Source: Umezawaea endophytica (GTDB taxonomy: Bacteria; Actinomycetota; Actinomycetes; Mycobacteriales; Pseudonocardiaceae). From it: DNA of 64,000 bases. Every line of letters starts with the position of its first letter. Position 1 is the stretch's first letter. The position numbers and the translations under genes are program-made. The notes beneath the pieces are model-generated. The model had not been told where the DNA came from, did not search any database, and saw only the letters and a program-made list of their open reading frames with translations. Positions 1 through 7,528 of the stretch are shown here, piece by piece. Location: assembly GCF_025061645.1 (NCBI RefSeq), contig NZ_JANYMP010000003.1:1-64000 (forward strand). The letters are read 5' to 3'.

Positions 1-309
1 CACCCCCGACGCGATCCGGAACGGGCCCGACCACGTCCACGGCGCGCGGTCCAGCCGCCAGAAGAAGTCCAGGTTCCCCGCGCCGTCGGTCGCGAGCACC
101 TCCAGGTTGCCCGGACCGCCGTAGTTCGACTGGATCAGGGTCGTGCCGGTGTACCGGCCCCGCCCGCCGAAGCAGGTGGGGCCGCTCCACGCCATGCCCC
201 CGTCGTTGTCCCGCCAGAGGTGGACGAGGCCGCCCCCGTGCGAGGACGGCACCACCGCCTCGAAGTTGCCCTTGACGCCGTGCCCGCCCTGGATGAGGAA
301 GCCGCCCAT
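1..309 (-). CDS. Lectin/beta-propeller-like repeat protein, C-terminus cut off
   Basis: The gene is open from an ATG at 309 to the window edge (103 codons), so its C-terminal part is missing. The visible protein has repeating aromatic and glycine-rich blades (NLEVLATDGAGNLDFFWR, then WTWSGPF), the pattern of actinobacterial proteins that resemble tectonin or fucose-lectin beta-propellers. No signal peptide is visible before the first repeat. This may be a C-terminal lectin-like module expressed alone, or the true start may differ. Function is not assignable. About 100 bases separate it from the downstream end of the P450 cluster, and it is transcribed in the same direction as that cluster. 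Confidence 0.6.
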   Translation of the reverse strand, partial: MGGFLIQGGHGVKGNFEAVVPSSHGGGLVHLWRDNDGGMAWSGPTCFGGRGRYTGTTLIQSNYGGPGNLEVLATDGAGNLDFFWRLDRAPWTWSGPFRIASGV

Positions 310-410
310 GGTTCACCGTTCCCGCTCGTCCGATGCCTCTGGAGTCGTTCCGGGGAGTACTCCGTTAGCCGGCGTTCGAGTGCCCGAACGGGTGAATCAG
401 CGGGGCGTGG

Positions 411-1616
411 TCACCAGGTCACGGGCAGGGAGTAGACGCCGTAGACGAACCCGTCGTGCTTGAACGGGATGTCCTCGAAGTCGGCGGCGAGCCGCAGCTC
501 CGGGATGCGGCGGTACAGCGTGCGGTAGACGATCTGGAGCTCCAGCCTGGCCAGCGGCTGGCCGAGGCACTGGTGCACGCCGAAGCCGAACGCGAGGTGG
601 TGGCGGGCTTCGCGGGTGACGTCGATCGTGTCGGGGTCGGTGAAGACCTCGGTGTCGCGGTTGGCGATGTCGTTCGGCAGGATCAGCCCCTCGCCCGCCT
701 TCACGAGCTGCCCGGCGACCTCCAGGTCCTCCAGCGCGACCCGGCGACGTCCCCCGTGGGTGATGTTGAGGTAGCGCAGCAGCTCGTCGGTCGCCGTGAC
801 GGCGACCGACGGGTCGTCGGTGTCGCGCAGCAGCGCCAACTGGTCCGGGTCGCGCAGCAGGGCGAGCGTGCTGAGCGCGATCATGTTGGCGGTGGTCTCG
901 TGGCCCGCGATGAGCAGCAGCACGGCCATCTCGGTGGCGCCACGGTGCGTCAGCTCCCCCGCCTTGACCTTCTCGCCGAGCCGCGACAGCAGGTCGTCGC
1001 CGGGGTTCTCGATCTTCCTGGCCACCAGGCGGCCCAGGTACTCCGCGAGCGCACCCGACGCGGCCGTGCGCTCCTCGACCGTGGAGTCGCGGTTGACCAT
1101 GGCCTTGCTGTTGCCCTGGAAGAAGTCGTGGTCCGCGTAGGGCACGTCGAGCAGGTCGCAGATCACCAGCGACGGCACCGGCAGCGCGAACGCCTCGACC
1201 AGGTCGACCGGCCTGGGACCGGCGAGCAGGGCGTCGACGGCGTCGTCCACGATCTTCTGCACGGCGGGCCGCATGGCCTCGACGCGCTTCACCATGAACG
1301 CGGAGCCGACCATGCGCCGCAGCCGCGAGTGCTCGGGGTCGTCCATCCCGATGAAGCTCAGCGACGCGTTGCCCGGCGCCTGGCGCGGGTACGTCGGGTG
1401 GGTCATGTCGGCGCTGACCCGCTTGTCGCCGAGCACGGCGCGCTGGTCGGCGTACCTGGTCACGAGCCACGGCGTGGTGCCGTCCCACAGCCGCACGCGC
1501 GTCAGCGGGCCCTCCTCCTGGAGCTTGCGCAGCTCCGGCGGCGGGTCGAACGGGCAGCCCTGCGCCCTGGCCATGGGGTAGTGCGGAACCTCGGAGGTGT
1601 CCGGCGTGGTGGTCAT
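411..1616 (-). CDS. Cytochrome P450 (first of two)
   Basis: This is a soluble bacterial class I cytochrome P450 of 401 residues, the usual length. The oxygen-binding I-helix motif AGHETT lies near residues 237-242 and the heme loop FGFGVHQCLG near 343-352, with Cys350 as axial ligand. The ATG at 1616 is chosen because it gives full family length, has GGAAGGA upstream, and overlaps the reductase stop as ATGA. It is the last gene of a translationally coupled ferredoxin-reductase-P450 set, which supplies its whole electron chain. The substrate cannot be read from the sequence. The divergent exporter and TetR control suggest hydroxylation of a xenobiotic or secondary metabolite. Confidence 0.95.
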   Translation of the reverse strand: MTTTPDTSEVPHYPMARAQGCPFDPPPELRKLQEEGPLTRVRLWDGTTPWLVTRYADQRAVLGDKRVSADMTHPTYPRQAPGNASLSFIGMDDPEHSRLRRMVGSAFMVKRVEAMRPAVQKIVDDAVDALLAGPRPVDLVEAFALPVPSLVICDLLDVPYADHDFFQGNSKAMVNRDSTVEERTAASGALAEYLGRLVARKIENPGDDLLSRLGEKVKAGELTHRGATEMAVLLLIAGHETTANMIALSTLALLRDPDQLALLRDTDDPSVAVTATDELLRYLNITHGGRRRVALEDLEVAGQLVKAGEGLILPNDIANRDTEVFTDPDTIDVTREARHHLAFGFGVHQCLGQPLARLELQIVYRTLYRRIPELRLAADFEDIPFKHDGFVYGVYSLPVTW

Positions 1617-2800
1617 CGTCGTCCTTCCGGGAGGGGCGCCTGCGGCGCGAGGTGGTGCAGGCGGAGCTGACGGGCCTGCTTGGGCATGTTCCAGCCCAGC
1701 ACCCCGATCGGGACGCCGTCGCGCTCGTGCAGCACGACGAACCGGCGGGCCGCCGGGTCGCCGTCCACGACGGTCGCCTCGGCGTCGGCGGCGGGAGTGC
1801 CGTGGACGTGGACCTTCGCGTCGAACTGGTCGGTCCAGAAGTACGGGACGGGTTCGTAGGACCGTTGCGCGCCAAGGATGTTGTCGGCCACGACGATCGC
1901 CTGCTCGGTGGCGTTGGTCCGGTTCTCCAGCCGGAGCGGGAAACCGAGCCGGTCGTGGTGCCAGCGGGCGACGTCGCCGACGGCGTAGACCCCGTCGGCC
2001 GCCCGGCAGCGCGCGTCGCACACCAGCCCGTTGTCGAGGGTCAAGCCGCTGCCGTCGAGCCACTCCGTGGCGGGGACGGCCCCGAGCGCGACCACGACGA
2101 CGTCCGCCGGGAGCACCTCGCCGGTGTCCAGCAGCACCCCGTCCACCCGGCCGTCGCCGGTCAGGCCGGTCACCGCCGAGCCGAGGCGCAGGCGCACCCC
2201 GCGCTCGGCGTGCAGGTCGGCCAACACCCCCGCGACGAACGGACCGAGCTGCGCCTCCAACGGGAAGCGCTGGGGGCCCGCGAGGGTGACGTCCACGCCC
2301 AGACCCCGTGCGGTGGCGGCGACCTCGGCACCGAGCACGCCGTCGCCGACCACGACGAGCCGCCGCGCCACGAGCAGGTCTTCCCGCAGTGCCAGCGAAT
2401 CGGCCAACGAGCGCAGCACGTGCACACCGGCCAGGTCCGCCTGACCGGGCAGCGTGCGCGGCCGGACCCCGGTCGCCACCACGACGGCGTCCGCGCCGAG
2501 TTCCAGCCCGGAGGCGGTGACCACCGTGCGGGTCGGGACGTCCAGCGCCACGGCGGGATCGCCGAGGACGAACCGCGCGTCGAGCACGTCCAGCACCTCG
2601 GCCGTGCGCAGGTGGGCCCGCTCGGGCGTCCACGTCCCGGCGAGCACCTGCTTGGACAGCGGCGGCCGGTCGTACGGCGGGTGCGGCTCGTCGCCCACCA
2701 ACGTCAGCGCCCCGCCATACCCCTTGCGGCGCAACGCTTCCGCGGTGGCGAGCCCGGCCGCGGACGCGCCGACGACCAGCACCCCGGAGGGTGTGCTCAC
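1613..2800 (-). CDS. NAD(P)H:ferredoxin reductase, FAD-dependent
   Basis: This is a 395-residue pyridine-nucleotide-disulfide-type oxidoreductase of the putidaredoxin/rhodocoxin reductase kind. The FAD-binding Rossmann motif is at the N-terminus (VLVVGASAAGLATAEAL, residues 7-23), a second NAD(P)-binding glycine motif (VVVGDGVLGAE) lies in the middle, and the FAD-contacting segment GVYAVGDVARW follows. It should pass electrons from NAD(P)H to the adjacent ferredoxin. A GTG start at 2800 is chosen because it overlaps the ferredoxin stop (GTGA) and places the dinucleotide fold at the N-terminus. The gene ends in an ATGA overlap with the P450 gene, so the three proteins are probably made together. 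Confidence 0.95.
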   Translation of the reverse strand: MSTPSGVLVVGASAAGLATAEALRRKGYGGALTLVGDEPHPPYDRPPLSKQVLAGTWTPERAHLRTAEVLDVLDARFVLGDPAVALDVPTRTVVTASGLELGADAVVVATGVRPRTLPGQADLAGVHVLRSLADSLALREDLLVARRLVVVGDGVLGAEVAATARGLGVDVTLAGPQRFPLEAQLGPFVAGVLADLHAERGVRLRLGSAVTGLTGDGRVDGVLLDTGEVLPADVVVVALGAVPATEWLDGSGLTLDNGLVCDARCRAADGVYAVGDVARWHHDRLGFPLRLENRTNATEQAIVVADNILGAQRSYEPVPYFWTDQFDAKVHVHGTPAADAEATVVDGDPAARRFVVLHERDGVPIGVLGWNMPKQARQLRLHHLAPQAPLPEGRR

Positions 2801-2997
2801 GCGGTCCCGTCCAGCGTGATCGCCGCCGCGGGGCACACGCCGGCGGCCTCGCGGACCGCGGCGTGCAGGTGGTCGGCGGGCCGGTCTTCCAGCAGCACCA
2901 CGACACCGTCCTCGTCGCGCTGGTCGAACACGTCGGGCGCGACCAGCACGCACGATCCCGCGCCGCAGCACCTGTCCTCGTCCACGAAGACCTTCAT
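2797..2997 (-). CDS. [3Fe-4S]-type ferredoxin
   Basis: This 66-residue ferredoxin has cysteines in the pattern C10-x2-A-x2-C16 and C55-P, the arrangement of small 3Fe-4S ferredoxins that serve actinobacterial P450s. The alanine in the place of the fourth cluster cysteine supports a 3Fe rather than a 4Fe cluster. The ATG at 2997 is preceded by a very strong GGAGGAGGAG ribosome site. It starts the coupled ferredoxin-reductase-P450 block and lies 62 bases after the TetR gene; that gap holds a perfect hairpin. Confidence 0.95.
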   Translation of the reverse strand: MKVFVDEDRCCGAGSCVLVAPDVFDQRDEDGVVVLLEDRPADHLHAAVREAAGVCPAAAITLDGTA

Positions 2998-3015
2998 CGG
3001 TTGTGCTCCTCCTCC

Positions 3016-3041
3016 GGCGGGCGCCCGTACCGGCGCCCGCC
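3016..3041 (-). promoter_or_regulatory. Intercistronic hairpin before the ferredoxin ribosome site
   Basis: A perfect 10-bp inverted repeat (GGCGGGCGCC / GGCGCCCGCC) with a 6-base loop sits between the TetR stop and the ferredoxin ribosome site. There is no T-tract. It could be a partial terminator or an RNA-processing/stabilising element that adjusts ferredoxin and P450 expression relative to the upstream P450 and regulator. The role is inferred; the repeat itself is seen. Confidence 0.6.
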
Positions 3042-3059
3042 TCCTGCGTGGTTCTCCGG

Positions 3060-3710
3060 TCACGCGCCGGTCGTGGTGACCGGCGCGAGCCACAGCCCGG
3101 TGATCGCGTCGACCAGGCCGGTGGCGGTGTCGTCCCAACTGCTCCTGGCGGTGGGGGTTCCCTCGGCCAGCGCGCGCTCGCGCTCGGCGCACGTGTGCGA
3201 CATCAGGGTGCGGGCCATCGCGCTGCGCTCCAGGTGGACCGCGAGCGGCAGGGCGGGCAGGCACCGGTTGAGCCCGTCCAGCACCCGCTGGACCGCCTCG
3301 GTGCCCAGCGCCTCGTCGACGATGATCCGCCGCAGCGCGGGGTCGGTCATCACCTGCGCGCCGAAGCGGGCGTACCAGGTGGGGACGCCCAGGTCGGCCA
3401 GGTGGTCGGTGAACGGGCGGATCAGGCACGCCACCCAGTCGCGCACGTCGGCGCTGCGGCCGATCTCGGCGAGCATCCACTCGCGCGACCGCTCCACCGG
3501 CTCGGCGTGCCTGCGCACGATCGCGCGCACCAGGTCGGCCTTGGTGCCGAAGTGGTAGCCGACGGCGAAGTTGTTGCCCTGCCCCGCCGCTTCCCCGACC
3601 TGGCGGTTCGACACGGCGAACACGCCGTGCTCGGCGAACAGCCGCTCCGCGGCGACCAGGATCAGCTCGCGCGTCTCCGCGGCCCGCTCAGTCCGACCGC
3701 CCGGCGTCAC
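3060..3710 (-). CDS. TetR-family regulator within the P450 operon
   Basis: This 216-residue TetR repressor has its helix-turn-helix near residues 15-60 (SNRQVGEAAGQGNNFAVGYH) followed by the TetR hallmark YHFGTK. The rest is a ligand-binding domain that ends like the second TetR of the locus (LVDAITGLWLAPVT). A GTG at 3710 overlaps the stop of the upstream P450 as GTGA, which fixes the start. Being cotranscribed with the P450s implies feedback control of the cluster. Its recognition region is nearly the same as that of the TetR encoded at 5048-5707, so both probably read the same operator. Confidence 0.93.
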   Translation of the reverse strand: MTPGGRTERAAETRELILVAAERLFAEHGVFAVSNRQVGEAAGQGNNFAVGYHFGTKADLVRAIVRRHAEPVERSREWMLAEIGRSADVRDWVACLIRPFTDHLADLGVPTWYARFGAQVMTDPALRRIIVDEALGTEAVQRVLDGLNRCLPALPLAVHLERSAMARTLMSHTCAERERALAEGTPTARSSWDDTATGLVDAITGLWLAPVTTTGA

Positions 3711-4921
3711 CAGCGCACCGGCACTTCGGTCAGCCCGCCGACGATGAGGCCGTCGACGCGCTCCAGCCCGTCGGCGGGCACGGCGAGTTCGAGGCCGGGC
3801 AGGCGGCGCAGCAGCACGTCGAGCACGGCCTGGAGTTCGGTGCGCGCCAACGACTGCCCGAGGCAGGAGTGCGAGCCGAAGCCGAACGCCAGGTGTGCGT
3901 TCGGGGTGCGGTCCAGCGCCATCTCGGCGGCGTCGTCGAACGCCCGCTCGTCGCGGTTGGCGGCGGCCAGGTTGCACACCACGGTGGTGCCGCGCGGCAC
4001 CACCACGTCGCCGATCTCGGCGTCCTCGGTGATGTAGCGCGGGATGCCGAAGCCGGGGTTCGCGTCCAGGCGCAGCACCTCCTCCACGGCCGGGCGCACC
4101 AGGGACCGGTCGGCGAGCAGCCGTTCCCAGCGGCTCCGGTCGGCCAGGAGCATCCCGACCATCTTGCCGATCATGTTCGCGGTCGTCTCGTGCCCCGCGA
4201 CCAGCAGGCCCTGTGCGGTCGACAGCAGCGCGTCGTCCGGCATGACCTGCCCGGCGCCCGCGGCGGCGGCGATCAGCTCGCTGACGAGGTCGTCGCCGGG
4301 GTTCTCCCGCGTCGCCGCGACGTGGGCCGACATGTACGCGCGGAAGTCCGCCTGGGCGGCGTTGATCTCCGCCTCGGTGTACCGGGTGAGGCTCAGCAGC
4401 GTGTTGGACCAGTAGGCGAACCGGTCGCGGTCGCTCTCGGGGACGCCGAGCATGTCGCAGATGACCCACACCGGGAGTGGGAAACCCAGTGCCGCCTTGA
4501 GGTCCGCGGGCGCGCCGCTCGCCACCATCCCGTCGATCAGCCGGTCGGCCATCGCCTCGATCCCCGGCCGCAGCGCGGTCATGCGCTTGGCGGTGAACCA
4601 CCGGCCGACCAGGCGCCGCCACTGCTGGTGCGTCTCCTCCGGCAGCGACTTCGCCAGCGTCCCGTTGAACACGCCGCCAGACTCCGTGTCCGAGACGCGC
4701 GCCGCGTCCTCCGCGTCGAGCCGCCTGCGGAACCGCGGGTCGGCCAGCACCTGCTTGACGTCGTCGTAGCGCGTGAGCAGCGACGCGCCGTCACCGCTGG
4801 GCAGCCGGACCGCCGCGACCGGGCACCCCTCGCGCAGCTCCGCCCACTCGCTCGGCGGGTCCAGCGCCGTCGGCGCCGCTATCGGGTAGTCGATGACCTG
4901 GTCCGCCTCGCCGGGTGCCAC
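3707..4921 (-). CDS. Cytochrome P450 (second of two)
   Basis: This 404-residue P450 has I-helix AGHETT and heme loop FGFGSHSCLG near residues 346-355 (Cys353). It starts at a GTG (4921) with GGAGGAGG about seven bases upstream. It is the first gene of the operon that continues through the TetR, ferredoxin, reductase and other P450 genes. It is a paralogue of the downstream P450 but not a recent copy, since the sequences differ throughout. It probably shares the same ferredoxin. The promoter carries a 24-bp palindrome that also occurs before the MFS exporter. Substrate unknown. Confidence 0.95.
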   Translation of the reverse strand: MAPGEADQVIDYPIAAPTALDPPSEWAELREGCPVAAVRLPSGDGASLLTRYDDVKQVLADPRFRRRLDAEDAARVSDTESGGVFNGTLAKSLPEETHQQWRRLVGRWFTAKRMTALRPGIEAMADRLIDGMVASGAPADLKAALGFPLPVWVICDMLGVPESDRDRFAYWSNTLLSLTRYTEAEINAAQADFRAYMSAHVAATRENPGDDLVSELIAAAAGAGQVMPDDALLSTAQGLLVAGHETTANMIGKMVGMLLADRSRWERLLADRSLVRPAVEEVLRLDANPGFGIPRYITEDAEIGDVVVPRGTTVVCNLAAANRDERAFDDAAEMALDRTPNAHLAFGFGSHSCLGQSLARTELQAVLDVLLRRLPGLELAVPADGLERVDGLIVGGLTEVPVRW

Positions 4922-4975
4922 GTCGGCCTCCTCCGTGTTGATCTCGGTCGAGGTCCAGCTAACCGGGTTCTCCGA

Positions 4976-4999
4976 TTTGAGTCAAGCGACTGACTTAAA
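4976..4999. promoter_or_regulatory. TetR-type operator, copy 1 (P450 operon)
   Basis: An interrupted palindrome with 9-bp arms TTTGAGTCA and TGACTTAAA around AGCGAC; the arms pair with one G-T exception. It lies 55 bases upstream of the second P450 gene. It matches 19 of 24 positions of the site before the MFS gene (5877-5900). Two sites of the same sequence near two paralogous TetR genes make it very likely the operator of one or both. Confidence 0.8.
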
Positions 5000-5047
5000 C
5001 GTCCGGTCTGGCTGGATCCGACCGGATCGAGCACGGGGAGAAGTGGA

Positions 5048-5707
5048 TCAGGCGCGCGGCGTGACCGGCGCGAGCCACAGCCCGGTGATCGCGTCGACGA
5101 GCCCGTCCGCGGCGTCGTGCCAGGTGGGACGCGGTGTACCGACCCCTTCCGCGAGGGCCCGCTCCCGCTCGGCGAAGCCGTGCACCATCAGGTGCCGGGT
5201 CATGTCGCCGCGCTCGGCCTGCACCTCGGGCGGCAGCTCCGGGCGGCAGCGGTCGAGCCCCTGGACGACCTGCCGCAGCGACGGCGTCGCGAGGGCCTCC
5301 TCGGACATGATCGCCCGGAACGCCGGATCGGTCATGACCTGCGCGCCGAACCTGGCGTACCAGGTGGGATCGCCGAGGGCGGCGAGGTGGGACGCGGTCG
5401 GGTGCACGAGGCAGGCCACCCAGTCCCGGACGTCGTCCGAGTCGCCGATGGCCGAGACCATCTCCAGGCGCAGGGATTCCACCCTGGACGCGTGCCTGCG
5501 GACGATGGCGCGCACCAGGTCGACCTTCGTGCCGAAGTGGTAGCCGACGGCGGCGTTGTTGCCCTGCCCGGCGGCGGCGCTGATCTGCCGGTTCGACACG
5601 GCGTACAGGCCCTGCTCGGCGAACAGCCGCTCAGCGGTGCGGAGGATCTGGTCGCGCGTGGCGCCGACCTGCTCCGCCCGCGGCGTTCTGCTGACGTCCG
5701 TCACCAC
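5048..5707 (-). CDS. TetR-family regulator, divergent from exporter
   Basis: This TetR repressor of about 219 residues has the HTH region VSNRQISAAAGQGNNAAVGY then HFGTK, and a C-terminal domain closely related to the TetR at 3060-3710. I place the start at GTG 5707 because a TACGGT -10 element lies 7 bases upstream and no Shine-Dalgarno is seen, which fits leaderless translation; GTG 5704 is the alternative. It is divergent from the MFS exporter and upstream of the P450 operon in the same direction. Regulation of the exporter and the P450s through the two matching operators is inferred. Confidence 0.9.
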   Translation of the reverse strand: MVTDVSRTPRAEQVGATRDQILRTAERLFAEQGLYAVSNRQISAAAGQGNNAAVGYHFGTKVDLVRAIVRRHASRVESLRLEMVSAIGDSDDVRDWVACLVHPTASHLAALGDPTWYARFGAQVMTDPAFRAIMSEEALATPSLRQVVQGLDRCRPELPPEVQAERGDMTRHLMVHGFAERERALAEGVGTPRPTWHDAADGLVDAITGLWLAPVTPRA

Positions 5708-5876
5708 GATCACCACCGTACAGGCACGTCGGACGCGGTCGACCGACAGTTCGGACAAGCGGGACCCGGAGGCCTTGGGTGCCCGCGGGGCAAGTTCCCG
5801 GTTCTGCGAGCTTCCCCGGTTCCTCTGACTTCCGTCGCAATCGGACAGATCGGGCACAGTGAAACCCAGGGGCTAT

Positions 5877-5900
5877 TCTAAGTCAAGTGACTGATTTAAT
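5877..5900. promoter_or_regulatory. TetR-type operator, copy 2 (MFS exporter)
   Basis: Matches 19 of 24 bases of the site at 4976-4999, with the shared core AGTCAAG-N-GACTGA-N-TTAA. It sits 38 bases upstream of the chosen MFS start, in the TetR-MFS intergenic region. A GTG codon at 5887 lies inside it, so that codon is unlikely to be the true MFS start. Confidence 0.8.
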
Positions 5901-5937
5901 TCGGGTCACGAACCCCACCCCCGGAGGCCGTTCCCCC

Positions 5938-7380
5938 ATGTCGAGCACACCCGTCGGCACACCCGACGTCGTCCCCCGCCCCAACACCGTCGTCGCGGTG
6001 CTGGCGTCCGCGGGCATCGTCGTGTCGCTGATGCAGACCGTCGTGATCCCCCTCGTCCCCCAGTTGCCCCGACTGCTCAACGCGGCCCCGGCCGACACGA
6101 CGTGGGCCATCACCGCCACGCTGCTCGCCGCCGCGGTCGCCACGCCCACCACGGGCAGGCTCGGGGACATGTACGGCAAGCGCCGGATGCTGCTGATCAG
6201 CCTCGGACTGCTGGTCGTGGGATCGGTCATCGGCGCGCTGAGCCACAGCCTCCCGCCGATGATCGTCGGGCGGGTCCTCCAGGGCCTGGCGTCCGGCGTC
6301 ATCCCGCTGGGCATCAGCATCATGCGCGACGAGCTGCCCGCCGAACGCCTCGGTTCGGCCACCGCGATGATGAGCGCCTCGCTCGGCGTCGGCGGCGCGC
6401 TCGGCCTGCCGCTGGCGGCCCTGCTCGCCGAGAACGCCGACTGGCACCTGCTGTTCTGGACCTCCGCCGCGCTCGGCGCGGTCGTCGCGGTCCTCGTCAC
6501 CACGCTCGTGCCCGAGTCGCGGGTCCGCACCGGCGGCCGGTTCGACGTCGTCGGCGCGCTCGGCCTGTCGGCCGCCCTGATCTGCCTGCTGCTGGCCATC
6601 TCCAAGGGCTCGGCGTGGGGCTGGGGCAGCGGCACCACCATGGGCCTGATCGCCGCCACCGTCGTCGTGCTGGCCGCGTGGGGCTGGTGGGAACTGCGCT
6701 CGCCCCGGCCGCTGGTCGACCTCCGGACCAGCGCGCGCCGCCCGGTCCTGCTGACCAACCTCGCCTCCGCCGTGTTCGGCTTCGCGATGTTCGCCATGTC
6801 CCTGGTCCTGCCGCAGCTCCTCCAGCTCCCGGCCTCCACCGGGTACGGCCTCGGCCAGTCGCTGTTCGTCGTCGGCCTCGTCATGGCGCCCTCCGGCCTG
6901 GTCATGATGGTGATGGCCCCGATCTCCGCCCGCGTCTCCCGCACGAGCGGCCCGAAGACCACGCTCGTGCTGGGCGCGCTGGTGGTCAGCGCGGGCTACG
7001 GCCTCGGGGTCGCGCTGATGGCCGAGAACTGGCAGCTCCTGCTCGTCTCCAGCGTCATCGGCGCGGGCATCGGCCTCGCCTACGGCGCCATGCCCGCGCT
7101 CGTCATGTCCGCCGTGCCGGTCTCCGAGACCGCCGCCGCCAACAGCCTCAACACCCTCATGCGCTCCATCGGCACCTCGGTGTCCAGCGCGGTCGCGGGC
7201 GTCGTGCTCGCCCAGTTGACCATCACCCTCGGCACCACCGCCCTCCCGTCGCAGACCGGCTTCCGCGTCGTGATGGCCATCGGCGCGGGCGCCGCCCTCA
7301 CCGCCGCCGCCATCGCCGCCCTGCTACCCGCCCTCCGCCCCGCCACCGAGCCCGCCACCCGCGAGCCCGCGACCGTCTGA
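5938..7380 (+). CDS. MFS drug exporter (DHA2 type)
   Basis: This 480-residue polytopic major-facilitator protein with about 14 predicted helices matches the proton-coupled multidrug exporters of the DHA2/QacA group. The loop between helices 2 and 3 carries the MFS motif (GRLGDMYGKRRM), and helix 5 has a glycine-rich antiporter-like stretch (SASLGVGGALGLPLAALL). The ATG at 5938 is preferred over an in-frame GTG at 5887, because it has GGAGG ten bases upstream and the GTG falls inside the operator. It is divergent from a TetR gene. Likely role: efflux of the substrate or product of the neighbouring P450s, induced by the same ligand. Confidence 0.92.
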   Translation: MSSTPVGTPDVVPRPNTVVAVLASAGIVVSLMQTVVIPLVPQLPRLLNAAPADTTWAITATLLAAAVATPTTGRLGDMYGKRRMLLISLGLLVVGSVIGALSHSLPPMIVGRVLQGLASGVIPLGISIMRDELPAERLGSATAMMSASLGVGGALGLPLAALLAENADWHLLFWTSAALGAVVAVLVTTLVPESRVRTGGRFDVVGALGLSAALICLLLAISKGSAWGWGSGTTMGLIAATVVVLAAWGWWELRSPRPLVDLRTSARRPVLLTNLASAVFGFAMFAMSLVLPQLLQLPASTGYGLGQSLFVVGLVMAPSGLVMMVMAPISARVSRTSGPKTTLVLGALVVSAGYGLGVALMAENWQLLLVSSVIGAGIGLAYGAMPALVMSAVPVSETAAANSLNTLMRSIGTSVSSAVAGVVLAQLTITLGTTALPSQTGFRVVMAIGAGAALTAAAIAALLPALRPATEPATREPATV

Positions 7381-7388
7381 GCACTCCC

Positions 7389-7422
7389 CCGGTCCACGTC
7401 CCACCGCCGTGCCGTGGACCGG
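7389..7422 (+). terminator. Hairpin after the MFS gene
   Basis: Perfect 10-bp stem CCGGTCCACG / CGTGGACCGG with a 14-base loop starting 8 bases after the MFS stop. No T-run, as is usual for actinobacteria. Confidence 0.6.
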
Positions 7423-7444
7423 TGACCAGCCCCGCTTGCCAAAG

Positions 7445-7483
7445 CGGAACAACGTTCCGTATCGTTACCGGAACAACGTTCCG
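7445..7483. promoter_or_regulatory. Tandem operators before the aldo/keto reductase
   Basis: Two identical 15-bp inverted repeats CGGAACAACGTTCCG at 7445-7459 and 7469-7483, with starts 24 bp apart. They flank a -10-like TATCGT. Arms are CGGAAC/GTTCCG around AAC. A dimeric repressor of TetR size would cover each. The regulator is not next door. Confidence 0.75.
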
Positions 7484-7528
7484 TTTGACCGTCGTGGTCG
7501 AGCGGGGGAATCACGGAGGAACACGGTC

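Noticed and set aside
5887-5937. Upstream in-frame start for the MFS exporter
   Set aside because: The codon lies inside the operator palindrome and has no ribosome site; ATG 5938 is better.
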